Positions 23,841-36,460 of a stretch of DNA of 64,000 bases are shown here, piece after piece (positions within the stretch are counted from its first letter, which is position 1; every line of letters starts with the position of its first letter). The stretch comes from Serilophus lunatus (lineage: Eukaryota; Chordata; Aves; Passeriformes; Eurylaimidae). The position numbers and the translations under genes were made by a program. The notes beneath the pieces were generated by a model. That model saw only the letters and a list, made by a program, of their open reading frames with translations. It ran no database searches and was not told the DNA's origin. Location of the stretch: assembly GCA_013399895.1 (NCBI GenBank), contig VXBA01001836.1:490533-554532 (forward strand). Direction: 5' to 3'.

Positions 23841-26800
23841 AGGTCAGACCCTGCTGTAGGCAGGAGATAGATGGGGCTAATTGTTGAGTTTAAGAGGGCC
23901 TGTAAGTATCTCCAGGATGCTTCACTTCCACCTCTGGGACCCTTGGAGCCCTGGAGATAGAAAGGGGACAAGAAACTTAACAGGCAAGATCACAAAGACT
24001 TGAAGCACTTGATTAAGAAATCACTCAAAAGATCAAATGCTCTTTCTTATGGTTGTCTATCCAGATAAAATGCAAAACTGCAGCTCCTTCCTCTGGTATC
24101 CGTCCCTCAGATACACACGCCAAGAAATGTCACATCTTCCTCTCCACTTGCCACAGGCTGGAAAAACACATTTCTGCTGCAGCAGAAGTTTGGAAAGCAA
24201 CATCCAGGAATGCCAGAGACCCCACCCCATGCTGAGACCTTCCACACCACCAAAAGCCCTGCTTTTGGTCTTGCAGTATCTGCAGTGATGCTTGTGATTC
24301 CCAGCCTGGTGTGCCAGCTCCCTCTAATGCTCTGTCGGTATGTAGGTATATTCACCTGGAATAGCAGAGGGGTATAAACAAGTTATTTGGGGTAAACAAG
24401 TTCATCTGATTTCAGGACTTCACACACAATGTTTTAATTTCTCCAAAGGAAAAGGTCTACAATGGCTCCCACACTGGCAGCAGTCAAGAAATCTTCTTTT
24501 AGTGAGGCTTATTAATGTTCTTTTCCTCTTCCAAAGAAGAGTACTGTCCCAAAAACTGACATAAAAACATCTTCTGCCCCTTCACCCATTGTTAGTATTG
24601 GTCATCTCCATGGGCTGAACCAACCAGTTTATGTGGTTTCTTTCACTGGCTAGATTAACTCCACATAGATTCTCAGAGGGTGTTTTTTAATATATAAGAC
24701 AGAAGGAGATTTTGTTTTGATAACTTTTTAAACAGTTATATCAATTTTTGCATTGGATGAATTGCCTTCTTTTTAGCTCAGAGCTACCTACCAGAGCCAA
24801 GGGGTAGCAACCCAACAGTGCTTCAAGAGATCATTTATTTCAAGTGAACTCACTGGAGTCTTTTCAGAACTGTGTTCCTTATGCCCAAATTATATCTCAT
24901 GGTCTTGTTTTTAGCAGGCAAATTCTCAGATTATGTGTGATTTGGGTTTGTTCATGGAGTTAATCAGTCTGCAGGAAATGTTTTATTGAAAGTTTTCAGC
25001 AAAAGATATTTCCAGTTAGTTGGTATTATTTAAAACAGAGCAGGTTGCTGTCACGTGTTAGGAGGACAGCACTGTCTATTGCAGGGATATGGTTTCCCTT
25101 AACAATGAAGTATTATTCAGAGGGGGTCCAGAGCAAAGCCTATGAAAGTCACACAAACACTCCATTCACTTGACTTGGCAAAGCTTAACATCAGGAAAAG
25201 ACCATCCAGTAAACTGAATGCACATTTGTTATTTATGTTTTCCCGATTATTTTCAGTTCAGATTTCCTGAAAGTAAATATGTGAGTTCCTAAGATACCAC
25301 AATCACCTCCTCTCTTCATATATATGTCAGATCACTCCCTGCTGTACTGCCTGCAACTGGTCTGATGGGCAGCCATTTCTGAAGTCTTAGTCATGCTAAC
25401 TATGAATTCAGTGATGTGTGAAAGAAGTGGTAGATGGGGCTGGCTGCAGGGATAGCTTTAAGATTGCTTCTGGAGACAGGATATAATTCTCAACACAGTC
25501 AACTGTATGATTTTAGGTAAGCACATCATGGTTCAAAGAGGATCCCATATTTTAACACTGAAGGAAAACCATGGACAGCTTTATTATTTTTCTGTAAAAA
25601 CTGCTTGCAAACAAATATTTGAAGTTCATTTCTCCTTGAGATGGTGAGGGCTGGCAGTTAGGAGATGGTCAGGAGATTCAGTTCTTCTCTTTGATTTTGT
25701 TACTGAAGGAAGGGTTTTTTCGAGTGAATAAGACCACCCCCGCTGTAGATGGGGTCTTGGGATTTTTTTTTTTTAATTTTTTTTTTTGTCCTCAGACTAT
25801 TAAGAGCTTCTGTGCTTGCAGCTATTCCAAATCAACTCCATGAAGGAACATTTTTATTAGGAATAAGAACTCGTTTTCATAGTTTACTTTAATCCACTTT
25901 GAGAGCAGCAAGGCATTCCTGATGGTGCAAGCAAGGAAATCAGAATGTTTGTTTCACAAAAGCATGAGAGACAAATACCTTATCCTCTGCTTTCTAAATA
26001 GGGAGAGCAAACTTTAGCTGCCACTGAACTACTCTTCTAGAGGGTCCTCCTGTCCACAGCCCCCCAACACTGAAGAACTCAGGTGGTCAAAAAAACCCCA
26101 ACGCAATAGTCAAAATTCCTCATTGTGTGTCAGGACCTTGACAAATTATACCAAGTAACTTTCCCCCCCTTAAGTGGCTGGTGTAGGTACATTCATCTTC
26201 TAGTGTGCAGCTAGAAGAGGACACAGAGCAAAGAGATCTTACAGGCAGAGCAACTTCTCCTATAGTTTATGTGCAAGCTTTCCTGAAAAATCTGTGATCA
26301 TGCAAAAGGAGTCTAAAAAAGCAGTTGCTTAAATAAAATAACCCACATAGACAGTTGACCTGTCCCATCTCTATATTCTGCCAGTTCTCGCAGACACTAT
26401 GGATATCTTATATTAATTCCTTCGATGTTACTGTAGTCAGTGAGCCAAAGATGAACATGAACTAATTAATGGTAATCATATACCATTTTATCAGTAATTT
26501 TTGATTTTCCATTACAGTGCCAACTGTATACATATACTGTTATTTTATGTTTTGTATTTATGTTATTCACCAGAAATGCAAAAGAGAATATAAAAATATG
26601 CTTCAAGTAATTCAAAAGTGAAACTAGGGCTTTCAATTCATCTACTTATGTCATTTGAGGACAAGCAAGCAAACTCCTAGACAAGAGTGAAATATACATT
26701 TGTTAATGTATTTTGGGGGGGAGAAATGCAGTTCTTCGTATATGAATCCCTGGTGTCCCATAAAGGCAGCTTCTTGGGTTTGTTTTTGCTTTTGATACTG

Positions 26801-26860
26801 TGTAGATGCTAAAATCATTATCCTAGCAATGCTGAATTCTGGACAAGGACCACTAAAATT
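23841..26860. other. Gene-free DNA, nothing recognised
   Basis: T-rich tract at about 25759-25788. No other feature supported. Confidence 0.5.
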
Positions 26861-26864
26861 TGTG

Positions 26865-26906
26865 ATCAACAGTATCACCAGACATTTCCTATCAACAGTA
26901 TCACCA
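26865..26906. repeat. Exact 16-bp direct repeat, period 26 bp
   Basis: ATCAACAGTATCACCA occurs at 26865-26880 and again at 26891-26906 without mismatch. The two copies are separated by 10 bases. It is either a recent local duplication by slippage or a paired binding site. Confidence 0.9.
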
Positions 26907-28200
26907 AGCTAATTGAAATTGTCATATGTTTTAAAATATTACTCATGCACACTGGCCTTGACTAGTTCTATTTTCTGGTGTCACTAATCTCTGAAGGTCT
27001 TTCCTTGATGCTGCAATCTGTTAAGCAGATATACCCAGCATTTCTCCTCTGGACAGACTGATTAACTCACCTTTCATAAGTGTCCTCCCAAAGGGCTTTC
27101 TTGTCCTCCTCCACCTTCCCTGGCCACTCAAATACCCAGACAAAACCATGCCCCTGCTTTCTGGAGGTTCAGGAATATGGCTTTCTTCAGGGTAACTGAG
27201 AGCAAAGAACTGAAATACATATGGAAACAAGGAGGTCCCGATACCTTGGGCATAAGCTTGCCTGGGAGTTTCCACTACTATTGTCAAGCATAAGCAGAAA
27301 ATCTATGTAATCAGAGTTTAAAGTGAAAGCACTGACAAAACTGGAAGACTTCCTCAATCATCTCTTGTCTGTGGCAATTTGTTTATTTGTACTTGGCATG
27401 GATGTTATGGCACACAAGGGCAAGCAGAGTCACTTATTTTGTTCCTTTCATCTAAGGTCGGCCAAGGAGTATATCCCAGTAACTTCTCCATTAAATCCAT
27501 AATCTGAACTGTATTTTATCTTTTTGGAATGAAGAAACCCACAATTCCTAAAACAGTCTTTCCACTGGTATCCTCCCCTATGTTTCCCCTCTAATTTTGT
27601 CAAGGTTCATGTCCCACTCACCTAGTTTTGATTTTGCCTGCTCTGTCAAGTAGAAGAAACTGATAGATGGTGTCAGATTTGCAGGCTTGCCTTCCTGCCT
27701 TTGCACATGGCTGAAATTGTCATGATGCTGCCTTCTTTCTGAAGTATCTTTGCCCCCTGCTTATCTAAATATATTTATTTTCCTGCTCATGGCATATTTC
27801 CATGTTTCTTGGGCCCAGGGAAAAGGGGATGGAATCCCAGAGGTTATTTCTTCCCTTCCTCAGAAACAGACTACTTTGATCAAGTTCTTGTTTTGCAGGT
27901 TTGCCAAGTAAAGTCTTAAATGCATCTCTTTTCTTTTTCCTGCAGCTTGCAAAGTCCTGCTGTCTCTTTTTATCCCCGTAAGCAGGGAGCTATTTGCAAA
28001 AAACTGAACAGATTTAACACACACACACAAGAAAAAAATAAAATAAAAAAAAAATCAAGGCTGAAATCTGATGAACACTGGCTTCTACCAAAAAGGACAA
28101 CTTGTTCATTGTTTGTCCTTTACCTCTCACTCCTGCCCACTCAGTTGTACCAGCTCAAGTTTGTTGCAGCTGAATAGAATGAGGAAAATTATTTTAAAAT
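26907..28200. other. Gene-free DNA with one 32-nt microexon-like block
   Basis: A strong plus-strand acceptor (pyrimidine tract ending TTTTTCCTGCAG at 27945) is followed after 32 nt (27946-27977) by CCCC/GTAAGC, a plausible donor. One frame reads LQSPAVSFYP. No partner exons are known, so it is not called as a gene. A (CA)n plus A-rich tract follows at 28018-28056. Confidence 0.4.
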
Positions 28201-28205
28201 ACCCC

Positions 28206-28330
28206 TCTTTTTTTTTTTGTTGGTGGGTTTTTTGTTTGGTAGTTTGGGGTTTTTTTTGAGAGGGGGGTGGTTGGGTTGGGTTGGATTTTTTTCCTTTTTA
28301 ATTTGGTTGGGGCTTTTTTGTTTTATCCTT
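28206..28330. repeat. T/G-only low-complexity tract with clustered G-runs
   Basis: About 125 bases almost entirely T and G. Around 28261-28284 there is a G6 run followed by GGTTGGGTTGGGTTGG, close to a four-run G-quadruplex arrangement. Confidence 0.8.
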
Positions 28331-29395
28331 AATCCCACAAGCAATTGTAATAACACAACCCAAAAGCAGGTAGGAGGGTGAAGAGACCAGCAGAAAGATG
28401 GGTGTGAGTCATGCCAGTGTTACAAATGAACAAAAAGTTCATTGAACTGTGGCTTTAGATAGCTCCACTTCAATTCTCTCCTCACACCTGTCCCAAAGAT
28501 TTACAGAAGAGAGTAAAAGCATTATTTCCTCCATTAATTTCTCCCAAGTTTAAACATCCAGTTAAAAAAAAAACAAAACAAAAAACCATAAAGTGAAAAT
28601 AAATGAACAATACTTTCTTAACTTTGTGGCAGACACTTTGAAATTTCAGGTAACATGTTTTGGATTGAACAGAGTGTTTCATTCAATCTAGAGGGTTTTA
28701 GGAGGGTTTTTTTTTTCTTTTTTTTTTTTTTCCTCTTGAGCTATTGAAAGGCCACTGTGTTATCAAACAGATATGCTACTCTGCACTCAGCAAGGCTGCC
28801 TGCCCTGAACAACTCCAGGTCCCCTCAAATGGAGTGCAGACACAGAGTGAAAATTATTGGCTCAATGAACATCACTCAGGTCAGATCTGACATCCACCTG
28901 TGTCAGGGAAGTCTAACATTACAAAGCTGAGGCAGAATCCTGGTGGTCTCTGGCTTTGAATTAACCAAAATGCATCTGAAATGACCGGGCTGTAGTGCTA
29001 ACACACAAACATAACAAAAATTTTTGCCTTCCAAAGGAACACAGCTGCAATTAGAAAGTAATGTCATTCTACAAGCTGTTCACCTGAATCAATGGACATT
29101 CCCTGCATTGCTTCCTAAAGCAGGAGCATCCCTTTAACAGGATCAATGCTTTGTAATTTTATCCCAAATGCAGCCATTCAGAGAGAAAATTTTGTCTTTT
29201 CACTAGATGTAGATAAAGGCATTTTGGTCCTATTGGGCCACTGCTCACTTCTTGTAAAGTTGTTTAGCTCAGGGTGGTCGTGATGCCTTAAAGGCTATGC
29301 TTAATATTTTGGAGAATTCACTTCAGCTAGGTGGCTGGATAACTTGGAATATTAAGGGCCACAAGAGCCTGTGTTCCTGTGTGTTTGCATTCTTG
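28331..29395. other. Gene-free DNA; 29130-29350 may be conserved non-coding
   Basis: A-rich and T-rich runs lie at 28564-28588 and 28708-28731. The 29.13-29.35 kb stretch is repeat-free with balanced composition, but no specific motif supports a call. Confidence 0.45.
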
Positions 29396-29399
29396 TGTG

Positions 29400-29660
29400 T
29401 AGATAAGTGGGGTACAAGACAAAACATAGAGTTAGGCTTCCACGCCTGTTAGAGGCTGGACATAGGTGGGGTTAAGTAATAGGGGACTTTGGGGGAACAC
29501 AGAAGTAAGATGGACTTTAGTTGGATAGTATGAGGGATGGGGACTCCAAATATTATAAAAATGGACCGATTGTTATGATTTTTCTCTTTGGATCACCGGA
29601 TAGCACCAGTAAAGCTGCCTCTCCCCTTCATTCAATGTTTCCCAATTTTTTTATCTGTCG
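29400..29660 (+). mobile_element. Possible solo LTR of an avian endogenous retrovirus, boundaries uncertain
   Basis: A TATA box (TATAAAA, 29554-29560) is followed by a leader containing GGATCACCGGATAGCACC. After it comes AGTAAA at 29608-29613, a one-base variant of AATAAA, inside the phrase AGTAAAGCTGCCTC, which resembles the R/U5 boundary of avian betaretrovirus-like LTRs. The TATA-to-polyA spacing of about 55 nt fits a short R region. No clean TG...CA ends or target-site duplication could be fixed, and no internal retroviral sequence flanks it. Confidence 0.38.
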
Positions 29661-29690
29661 CTCTTAAGGCATCAGTTGAAGTGGGTTTGT

Positions 29691-29714
29691 GGTTGGTTGG
29701 TTGGTTGGTTGGTT
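29691..29714. repeat. (GGTT)n microsatellite
   Basis: At least five GGTT units, continuing into a T/G-rich stretch to about 29750. Confidence 0.9.
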
Positions 29715-29759
29715 TGGGTTTCATTGTTTTGTTTGGGATTTTTTTGCCACCAAAGAGAT

Positions 29760-32700
29760 GAGCCTTAGTAATCAAGAAGCCTCGCTTTTTCTCTCTGGAA
29801 AAAAACAACCCCAAAACAGATAACAAAACCAACAAAACAAAGCTAGCAAGTAAAGCGCATACTCTAAACACCACTGTGTTACAGGCTTTCCAAGGACTTT
29901 GCAAATACCTTATCTGGGGAAGGCTTTGGCACTATTCCTGAATCAGAGGCAAAGTGTAGTTTTAACACAGAACTGGCTTCTGAGTGAAAACAGGATATAC
30001 TGTTTCTCTCTGTCACTGTGCACTGTTTCTATGCCTTTCGTAATGCTGCTTGGCAGTGTGAAGCCCAGTTCATCCCCTCTCTCCCTGCCTAGTAGATTCC
30101 AGGGACAAAGAGCCCTGCTGCCCTCTACCAAGTGGGCTGCAAGTGCTGCAATCTGGCTTGAATAAATGACTCTGTAAGTGCCATTTTCAGGCGCTGTACA
30201 TTTTTTATTACTATTATTTTTTTTTTTTTATGATAAAGAAGCATGTTCCTGGCTGTCTTTTTACTGTGAATTAGGAAGTAGTCTAAGATACTCCATTCTG
30301 TGACATGGAGCACTTAACAATGATGATGCCCAGGAAAGAGAAGTAGTCTTAATATCAACATGTCAATACATAGAACAATATCTACTGTTATGTATAGTAA
30401 ATGTCCCAGTTGATTGGTTGTCTGCTCTCTCTGTGCCATCAGCAGCACTGAAACATGATCAGACATTGTTGCTGAATAAGTAGAACCAAAATGCAAATAC
30501 AGATGAAAACAGAATTCACCGAAGAGCAGTTTCCCTGATGTGAACTGTTCATTGACAGTTATTTTTAGATAGGGACATCCCAAGCCCAATCTTTTGTCTC
30601 TCCACAGATGCTTCCCACATCAAAAGGATCCAGCTCATGTTAGAGGCACTGAAACCTCCCACTAGCACCCCTCCAAGCTGGCTCAGAGCCCAACATGAGA
30701 CATCCCTCCTCTTCCACTTGGTTCTTTAATTCAGGCTTGACAACCTAGGATGCAGATTTAAATCCAACTACAGGAAAACTATTAATAAGCCGACAAATGC
30801 TGAGGATGAGAATTCTCAGTGAATTTAAAGCTGAGGGATGGTTGCCAAGAAAATTTGGCTTTCACTCCCCTGTTGCTTTGATGCCCCTTGCTTTCAATTC
30901 TCACAGCCTAAGAAAGCACTTTTTCCTTCCTCCCTGCTTTATCCCTAATCTCCCCAGGTATAAGCACTGGAAGAGATGAAGCCCTCTTTCAACAGCTGCC
31001 CAAGACTGCCTCTCCTCACTTGTCAGCCAATTCTTCCTGCCTTTTAATGGTTTTGGCAACATCTTACTCTCTACAGCTTGTTTCCCACCACTGCTGCCAG
31101 CCTGGAGAGCAAGCTGGACCCAGAGTGGGGACAAGGCTGGAAAGGCAGTGCTGGCCCCAAGACTTGCAGGTCCAGATCACATGGCAGAAGTGCTGTTGTG
31201 GGGTGGCAGCACCCTCCCAAATGCCACCTCCTCCTGAGTGTCCACTTCTCCCAGAGAATTCACACAACAGGCACAAAAAAAAAAAAAAAATAATAAAAAG
31301 ATGAAGGCAAGAGCAGGGCTGAGAGGAGAGCTCTAAACCAATAGCAAATTTGCCCTAGGAATTTTCACATGACCATAAATATTTACAAATTCAGTCACAA
31401 GAACATAAATTCAATTAATAATTTTGGCTGGGAGAGGGAGTGAGAGAGAATTTGATTTTTGGGGTGTTTTGTGTTATAGTATTATGTTCCAGCAGTCTGA
31501 TTACTTGTGTGTGTGTGTGTATGTTTCATTTGTTTATTTTTGTTTTGGTGTCTCCTCTCTGAAAAGGCTGAAATAATTTGCTTTAGCAGTTCAGGAAGAA
31601 GAAGATGGTGGAACTTTTGTTTTGAGTATTACTCAAAACACTGACCAACAGTAAAAAGGAAAAGGAAAGCAGACCAAAAATTTCTAAAAAAAAAAAAAAA
31701 AATGCAAAAAGAAAAAACCTTTCTCTTCAAAGCAAATCAAGTTTTCTGGCTAGGAGCAGTCTGAAATTTGTTCTTGCATTTACTGTCTAGTAGGAAAACA
31801 AAAAAGAATCTTTCAGAAAAAGTTATTGGATTTGAAGCAAAGTTTTCCCCCTCCAGTTTTTCACCCATTATGTGGCAAGCTTTAACATCCAGTGTGGTTC
31901 CCCAGAGACTTTGGATGTCTTGCTGTGAGCTCAAGACTTGCCATATTCTGATGTCTGTACACCCAAGGATTCAGGGGATGGCAGCCACTCTTATTTACAG
32001 AAGCCAGCCACCATGTAAACACTAGCCTGGGGGCAGGAGAAAGTCCTGCATTCAGAGGACTCTTCCACAAAACATACCTAAGTTATGGCTATGTCTTTTC
32101 CTATGAAGAGATTATTATCTTTCTCCCCATGCCTATGGCAAAACTTTCTTCATCCTCAATGGGATCAGGATTACCCTGCCAACATTTCAGTAACCAGCAG
32201 GGCCAGCTTGAAGTTGATTTTTCTGGCTCTGGAAGGAGTTTCATAACCATGAATCACTGTAAACTGTACCGAGGAGCGTCTTCTTCCCTGCCTTCCTCTT
32301 TGTCTGTTTCCACAAGCAACATAGCTGCTGGTGGGCACGCTAGGGACATGGCTGGCAAACAGTGGGAGATGCTGTTTCACTGGCAATCAGTGACTAGATG
32401 AGTGTGTATTTGTTTCTGCTTGCTTCCCATGAAATATTATTGATCCAAGTGTGCCATCAAAGAGTTGGAACCGTCAGCTGCGAAATTGAAAAACATACTG
32501 CAGGAATTGCAAGGCCATTTAGAAGAATTGGCCTTTTCTGTCCCTGTGAAATGGGACACCGGGCCAGTTGTGCAGCATTATGGATCAGTCCTCTCTTTCT
32601 CTGAGGGAGACTGGCTCCTTGGCAGGAGTTTTGCTGGCATTGCTGAAGGCTTCAGTTTGACTGGTGCAACCTGATGAGTCTTCACGTCTGCTGTTCTCCT

Positions 32701-35385
32701 GCAGCTGATCTCTGATCCTGCTGAATGTCCCTCTGCTTCCTGAAGGAGAGTAATTCCTTCAGACACCTCCCGCAGCATGAACCAGACTGCCTTTGAGCCA
32801 GACAGCTGAGGAAATAAGAATACCTAACTCAGATGGAAAACTTCAGGAATAAAGTATCCCTACACTAAAAACACATACTACCATCCTCAAGATCCAGTTA
32901 TCCTGTTATGGACAAAGACCCTCCTCTGGCAAAGCACTTTAGCTCCTGAGTGCTTGCCTCCATCTGTGTTTCCATGCATTTACAGTGTCTTAAGAGTGTT
33001 GCTGGACCAGGGCCTACTTTTCCTTAGCTAGCCCTGATCTCAGATCCCTTATTTATTTATTAGGTATTAGATGACTTTTCTTTGTAATTTTTTTTTTCCT
33101 TTTTCCTTCCTTGAATAATAACATTGCCACTGGTTCTTCAGATCTTAATTCCAGGGCAGCTAGTGGGGGGTACCATGCACATCCATTTCACCATGTACTG
33201 CATCTGCTGTTGTTGAAGGACAGAGTGCAACAACCCCTATACTTCTTCTTTTCTAGCAGTAAATTCACACCTTTTCTAAAAATTTAATGAGGTCAGGCCT
33301 TGCAGATGAACAAGGGCGGGTCCCTGCTGATACTGGTGAAGATGGAGTTGAGGAGAAACAGCTTTGCATGGGCAGCAGGACTGGTTTGAATGTTAGAGCT
33401 GATGCTGAGCAATACAGGCTTGTTCTCTCGACCCAAGTGCTCCTGTATGGGCCAGTACACATAGTGTGACTGAGGCACTGGAAGCCAGTTGTGAAAGTGG
33501 TGAAAGCATGTGCCCAGTGCCTTTTTCACACTCACACACGCTCTTCTGCAGACTGGTGGTGTTCCACCCCTGAAGGACAGGGAATCCAGCCTTGTTACCC
33601 GCTGCACTTTGGGAACAGATTTGCACCAAGGGTATGTGGTCACTGGGCAGACCATGGGATCCAATGCATTCACTGTTGCACAACTAATATAGAGAAGAAA
33701 CGCAGAGGCACAGAGAGTAGAAATGACTTCTGAAAGGTCATTTGACACCCTATTACAGATGCCTGTGGAGAAAAAAAAAAAAAAAGAGAATGCACATGTG
33801 CATATGCTCCCTAAGATGTTTCTTTGCCTGACCCTTCCCTTGCCCCATGTCTTTTCTGTTCTGACCTCTCAGAGGATCATATCTTGTCCTGGTTACTCAC
33901 TGACTACTTTTCCTTTTTGCCCTTACTCTTCTTAATATTTCACAACCTTTTCAAAGCATAGCAAGACCATGATTCAACACAAATCCCATGATGTAGGGCA
34001 CAAGGAAACAAGGTGATTTCACTCAACACCATATGTGACAGTCAAATGCTGCTGTTGATCTGCTTCAGAGGGTGTTTATGGCCAATGTGAAGGTCTGGAT
34101 AATCTGAGGGACCTAAAGCGTATGAAGGAAGAAAGATGGGAAAAGTAAAAAAAAGCAAAGTCTTTCTCCAGTTTTTGTCTCAAGTCAATCTTTCTTTTCT
34201 TGCTCTTATAGCTCAGCTTCATAGCAGAACTCTGTAACTCGTATTCATGGAACTTGTATTTGTCACCAGGGAAGGTACTACTCCAGCATCAAATACTCAA
34301 TAGTCCATAAAGCCTATAATAAACTCTAACTGGGATGCTGCTGCCAGACCACTTTGTGGTGCACTGTGGCTGGTAAGGTTGAAGGACACAGATGCAAAGG
34401 TTTGTAATTAATTATTTTCACAGGACCTTGCGTTCCCAAACCGTGGCATCAGGTTAATTGCAGCACGAACTGAAGAAGAAACTCAAAAAGGGGGTAATGG
34501 TTTCATCCTGCAGTCACATAAGTGCTTTCTCTGTGCTTTTCCTTGGTTTACATCAGCTCAAGGTGTCATCTGTACCAAAACATTCCTAGTGTGATGATAC
34601 AATGCTCCCACATTACCCAGTAGTTCAAGAAGGGCAATCTGCAAAAGCGAAGCCACCTCAGTTTCTCTTGTGATTTTATTATGCAAATTCTTAATTTCTC
34701 TTAGCTGTTCATGAGGATCCTTAGGATGGAGGCCATGGTTCATTTTCCAATGTGTTACATCTTACTTTAAGTTAGCCCAGCTATGTGACAGGAACAAAGT
34801 CTGGGGCTTTGAAGCAATATTTTTATATATTAACGACAGTAAAACTGCATCTTTTTGCAAACCAAGGAGAGAAAATAAACCAAAAGCATTTGAAAAAAAA
34901 ATAAAAATCAAAAAAAAACCAACAAAACATCCATGTCTGTTCATATTTGCAAGTCCTGAATACATTCTACGATCCTACAGCTCTATAAATTATCCCACAT
35001 GCCTTATCACTACACAGGGGATATATATTCAGCTTTGTGATTTTCCTTGCACCATACCTATCCTTACACTAGCAATGTGCAAGCAACTTCAAATTCTCAT
35101 TCTTTCCTATTTTTTTTTTTCACCTGAATTTGGAGATTCCTCTGAAAGTAGCTTTCAATCAATATGAATTTTTATCAGGATCTAACCCAGGGCCAGTAAG
35201 GCTTTAAATATGAAAGCATACACAACACAGTTCTACACAGACTTAAACTCTGAAATTATACATTTTTTTCATAACAGACTTTTTGCATATATAGTAGCTG
35301 ACACTGGTGAATGTTATAAATCTATTATTCATTCACAGAATGGGCAATTCTGGTACCAAAGAAGGCTTAGAATTTTCTGAAAGGA
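29760..35385. other. Gene-free DNA, several chance ORFs, no gene identified
   Basis: It contains A runs near 31276-31290, 31686-31702 and 33773-33785 and a (GT)n tract at 31506-31520. One plus-strand frame (32441-32674) has a helix-like N-terminal part (AAKLKNILQELQGHLEEL) and is noted as a finding, but has only a weak acceptor and no known homologue. The 151-codon minus-strand frame at 33293-33748 has no domain. Confidence 0.45.
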
Positions 35386-35387
35386 AT

Positions 35388-35411
35388 ATTTCTGAAAATA
35401 TTTTCAGAAAT
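35388..35411. repeat. Perfect 24-bp palindrome
   Basis: ATTTCTGAAAAT is followed directly by its exact reverse complement ATTTTCAGAAAT. There is no loop. The centre contains TTCTGAAAA-type half sites resembling STAT sites (TTCNNNGAA), but function is unknown. Confidence 0.92.
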
Positions 35412-36120
35412 TCTTTCCAAATTCCTCAAGACTTTCACTTTTTCTCTCTAAATAATGATGACAAAAGTTTTTAAATATATGTTAATTTTTAATTTGATTC
35501 TCCTTTTTGTGGAAACACCATAATTTACACCTCAGGCATTAAAAACTTCACTAAAAAACTTTGGTGTTTGGAATTCTCTTTAAAGAAATGTTTTCTTTAT
35601 TCATTGGGAATTATTTTAAAAATTACAAATTACAGCATTCCAACAATTTACATAAAAAGCCAAGGAAATATATATTTGCAAATTTTTTTTCCTCCTGATT
35701 ATTTCCTGACAAGCTTTTGCTTTTATGGGATGTAGGCATTTCACAACTAGGAGTTAGGGCTTTTCTGCTGTGCATGCATAGTGCAGAAAAGTTTCCAGGA
35801 TCATGTTCTTGGTGTTCAGTGCTGTGGGGTGCCAGCCTCTCCTTTTAAATCTGCTAAAATGGAGATTGAATAAAAGTAACACCATGCTAGTGACTTTTTG
35901 TGTGTTGCCAGGGCACATTTAGAGGTCAGGCTTGCCATTTAGAGATGCTGAGCTTCACTGTAAGTGTGACTGCCCATTACCTACACTCAAAGTCTTCACA
36001 TTTGCCTGCTGTACTTAATTTTCTGCCTCCACAGCCAGTTCTGTACAAGGAGGATTTTCTCAGAAAGCAGTACCCATATTATATGAATTTTGGCACTGAA
36101 GGCATTTACTGTGATTCGAA
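35412..36120. other. Gene-free AT-rich DNA, nothing recognised
   Basis: No feature supported between the palindrome and the CR1 copy. Confidence 0.5.
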
Positions 36121-36124
36121 TCCT

Positions 36125-36460
36125 GTAGAATCATAGAATCACAGAATGGTTTGCGTTGAAAGTGACCTTGAAAGTCATCTAGTTACACCTCCCTGCCATG
36201 GGCAGGGACACCTTCCACTATCCCAAGTTGCTCCAAGCTCCATCCAGCCTGGCCTTGAACACTTCCAGGGATGGAGAATCCATAGGTTATCCAGCCAACC
36301 TGTGCCAGAGCCTCACCACCCCCACAGTAAAGAATTTTTCCCTGCTATCTAATCTGAACTTTCTCTGTTTCACTGTTTTCAGTCCATAGACTTGTCCACC
36401 CGCAGTGGTACCCTTGTAAGGTCCCTTCTCACCCACATCTTACACCCCTCATCTTCCGTC
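36125..36460 (-). mobile_element. CR1 LINE fragment, 3' end, reverse orientation
   Basis: The left end, AGAATCATAGAATCACAG, is the reverse complement of the CR1 3' terminal ATTCTATGATTCT repeat. The right part follows the CR1 order: TGCCATGGGCAGGGACACC, CCATCCAGCCTGGCCTTGAA, CACTTCCAGGGATGG, GAGCCTCACCACC, ACAGTAAAGAATTTTTCCC, TATCTAATCTGAAC, and a more diverged piece containing CCCTTGTAAGGTCCCTTCTC. It is 5'-truncated and non-coding. It is better preserved than the copy at 20 kb, so probably from a younger subfamily, and its wording is close to songbird CR1 copies I recall. Confidence 0.95.

Noticed and set aside
29691..29714. GGTT repeat as interstitial telomere sequence
   Set aside because: The unit is GGTT, not TTAGGG.
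33293..33748. 151-codon minus-strand frame
   Set aside because: No domain, overlapping open frames on both strands, and ordinary composition point to chance.
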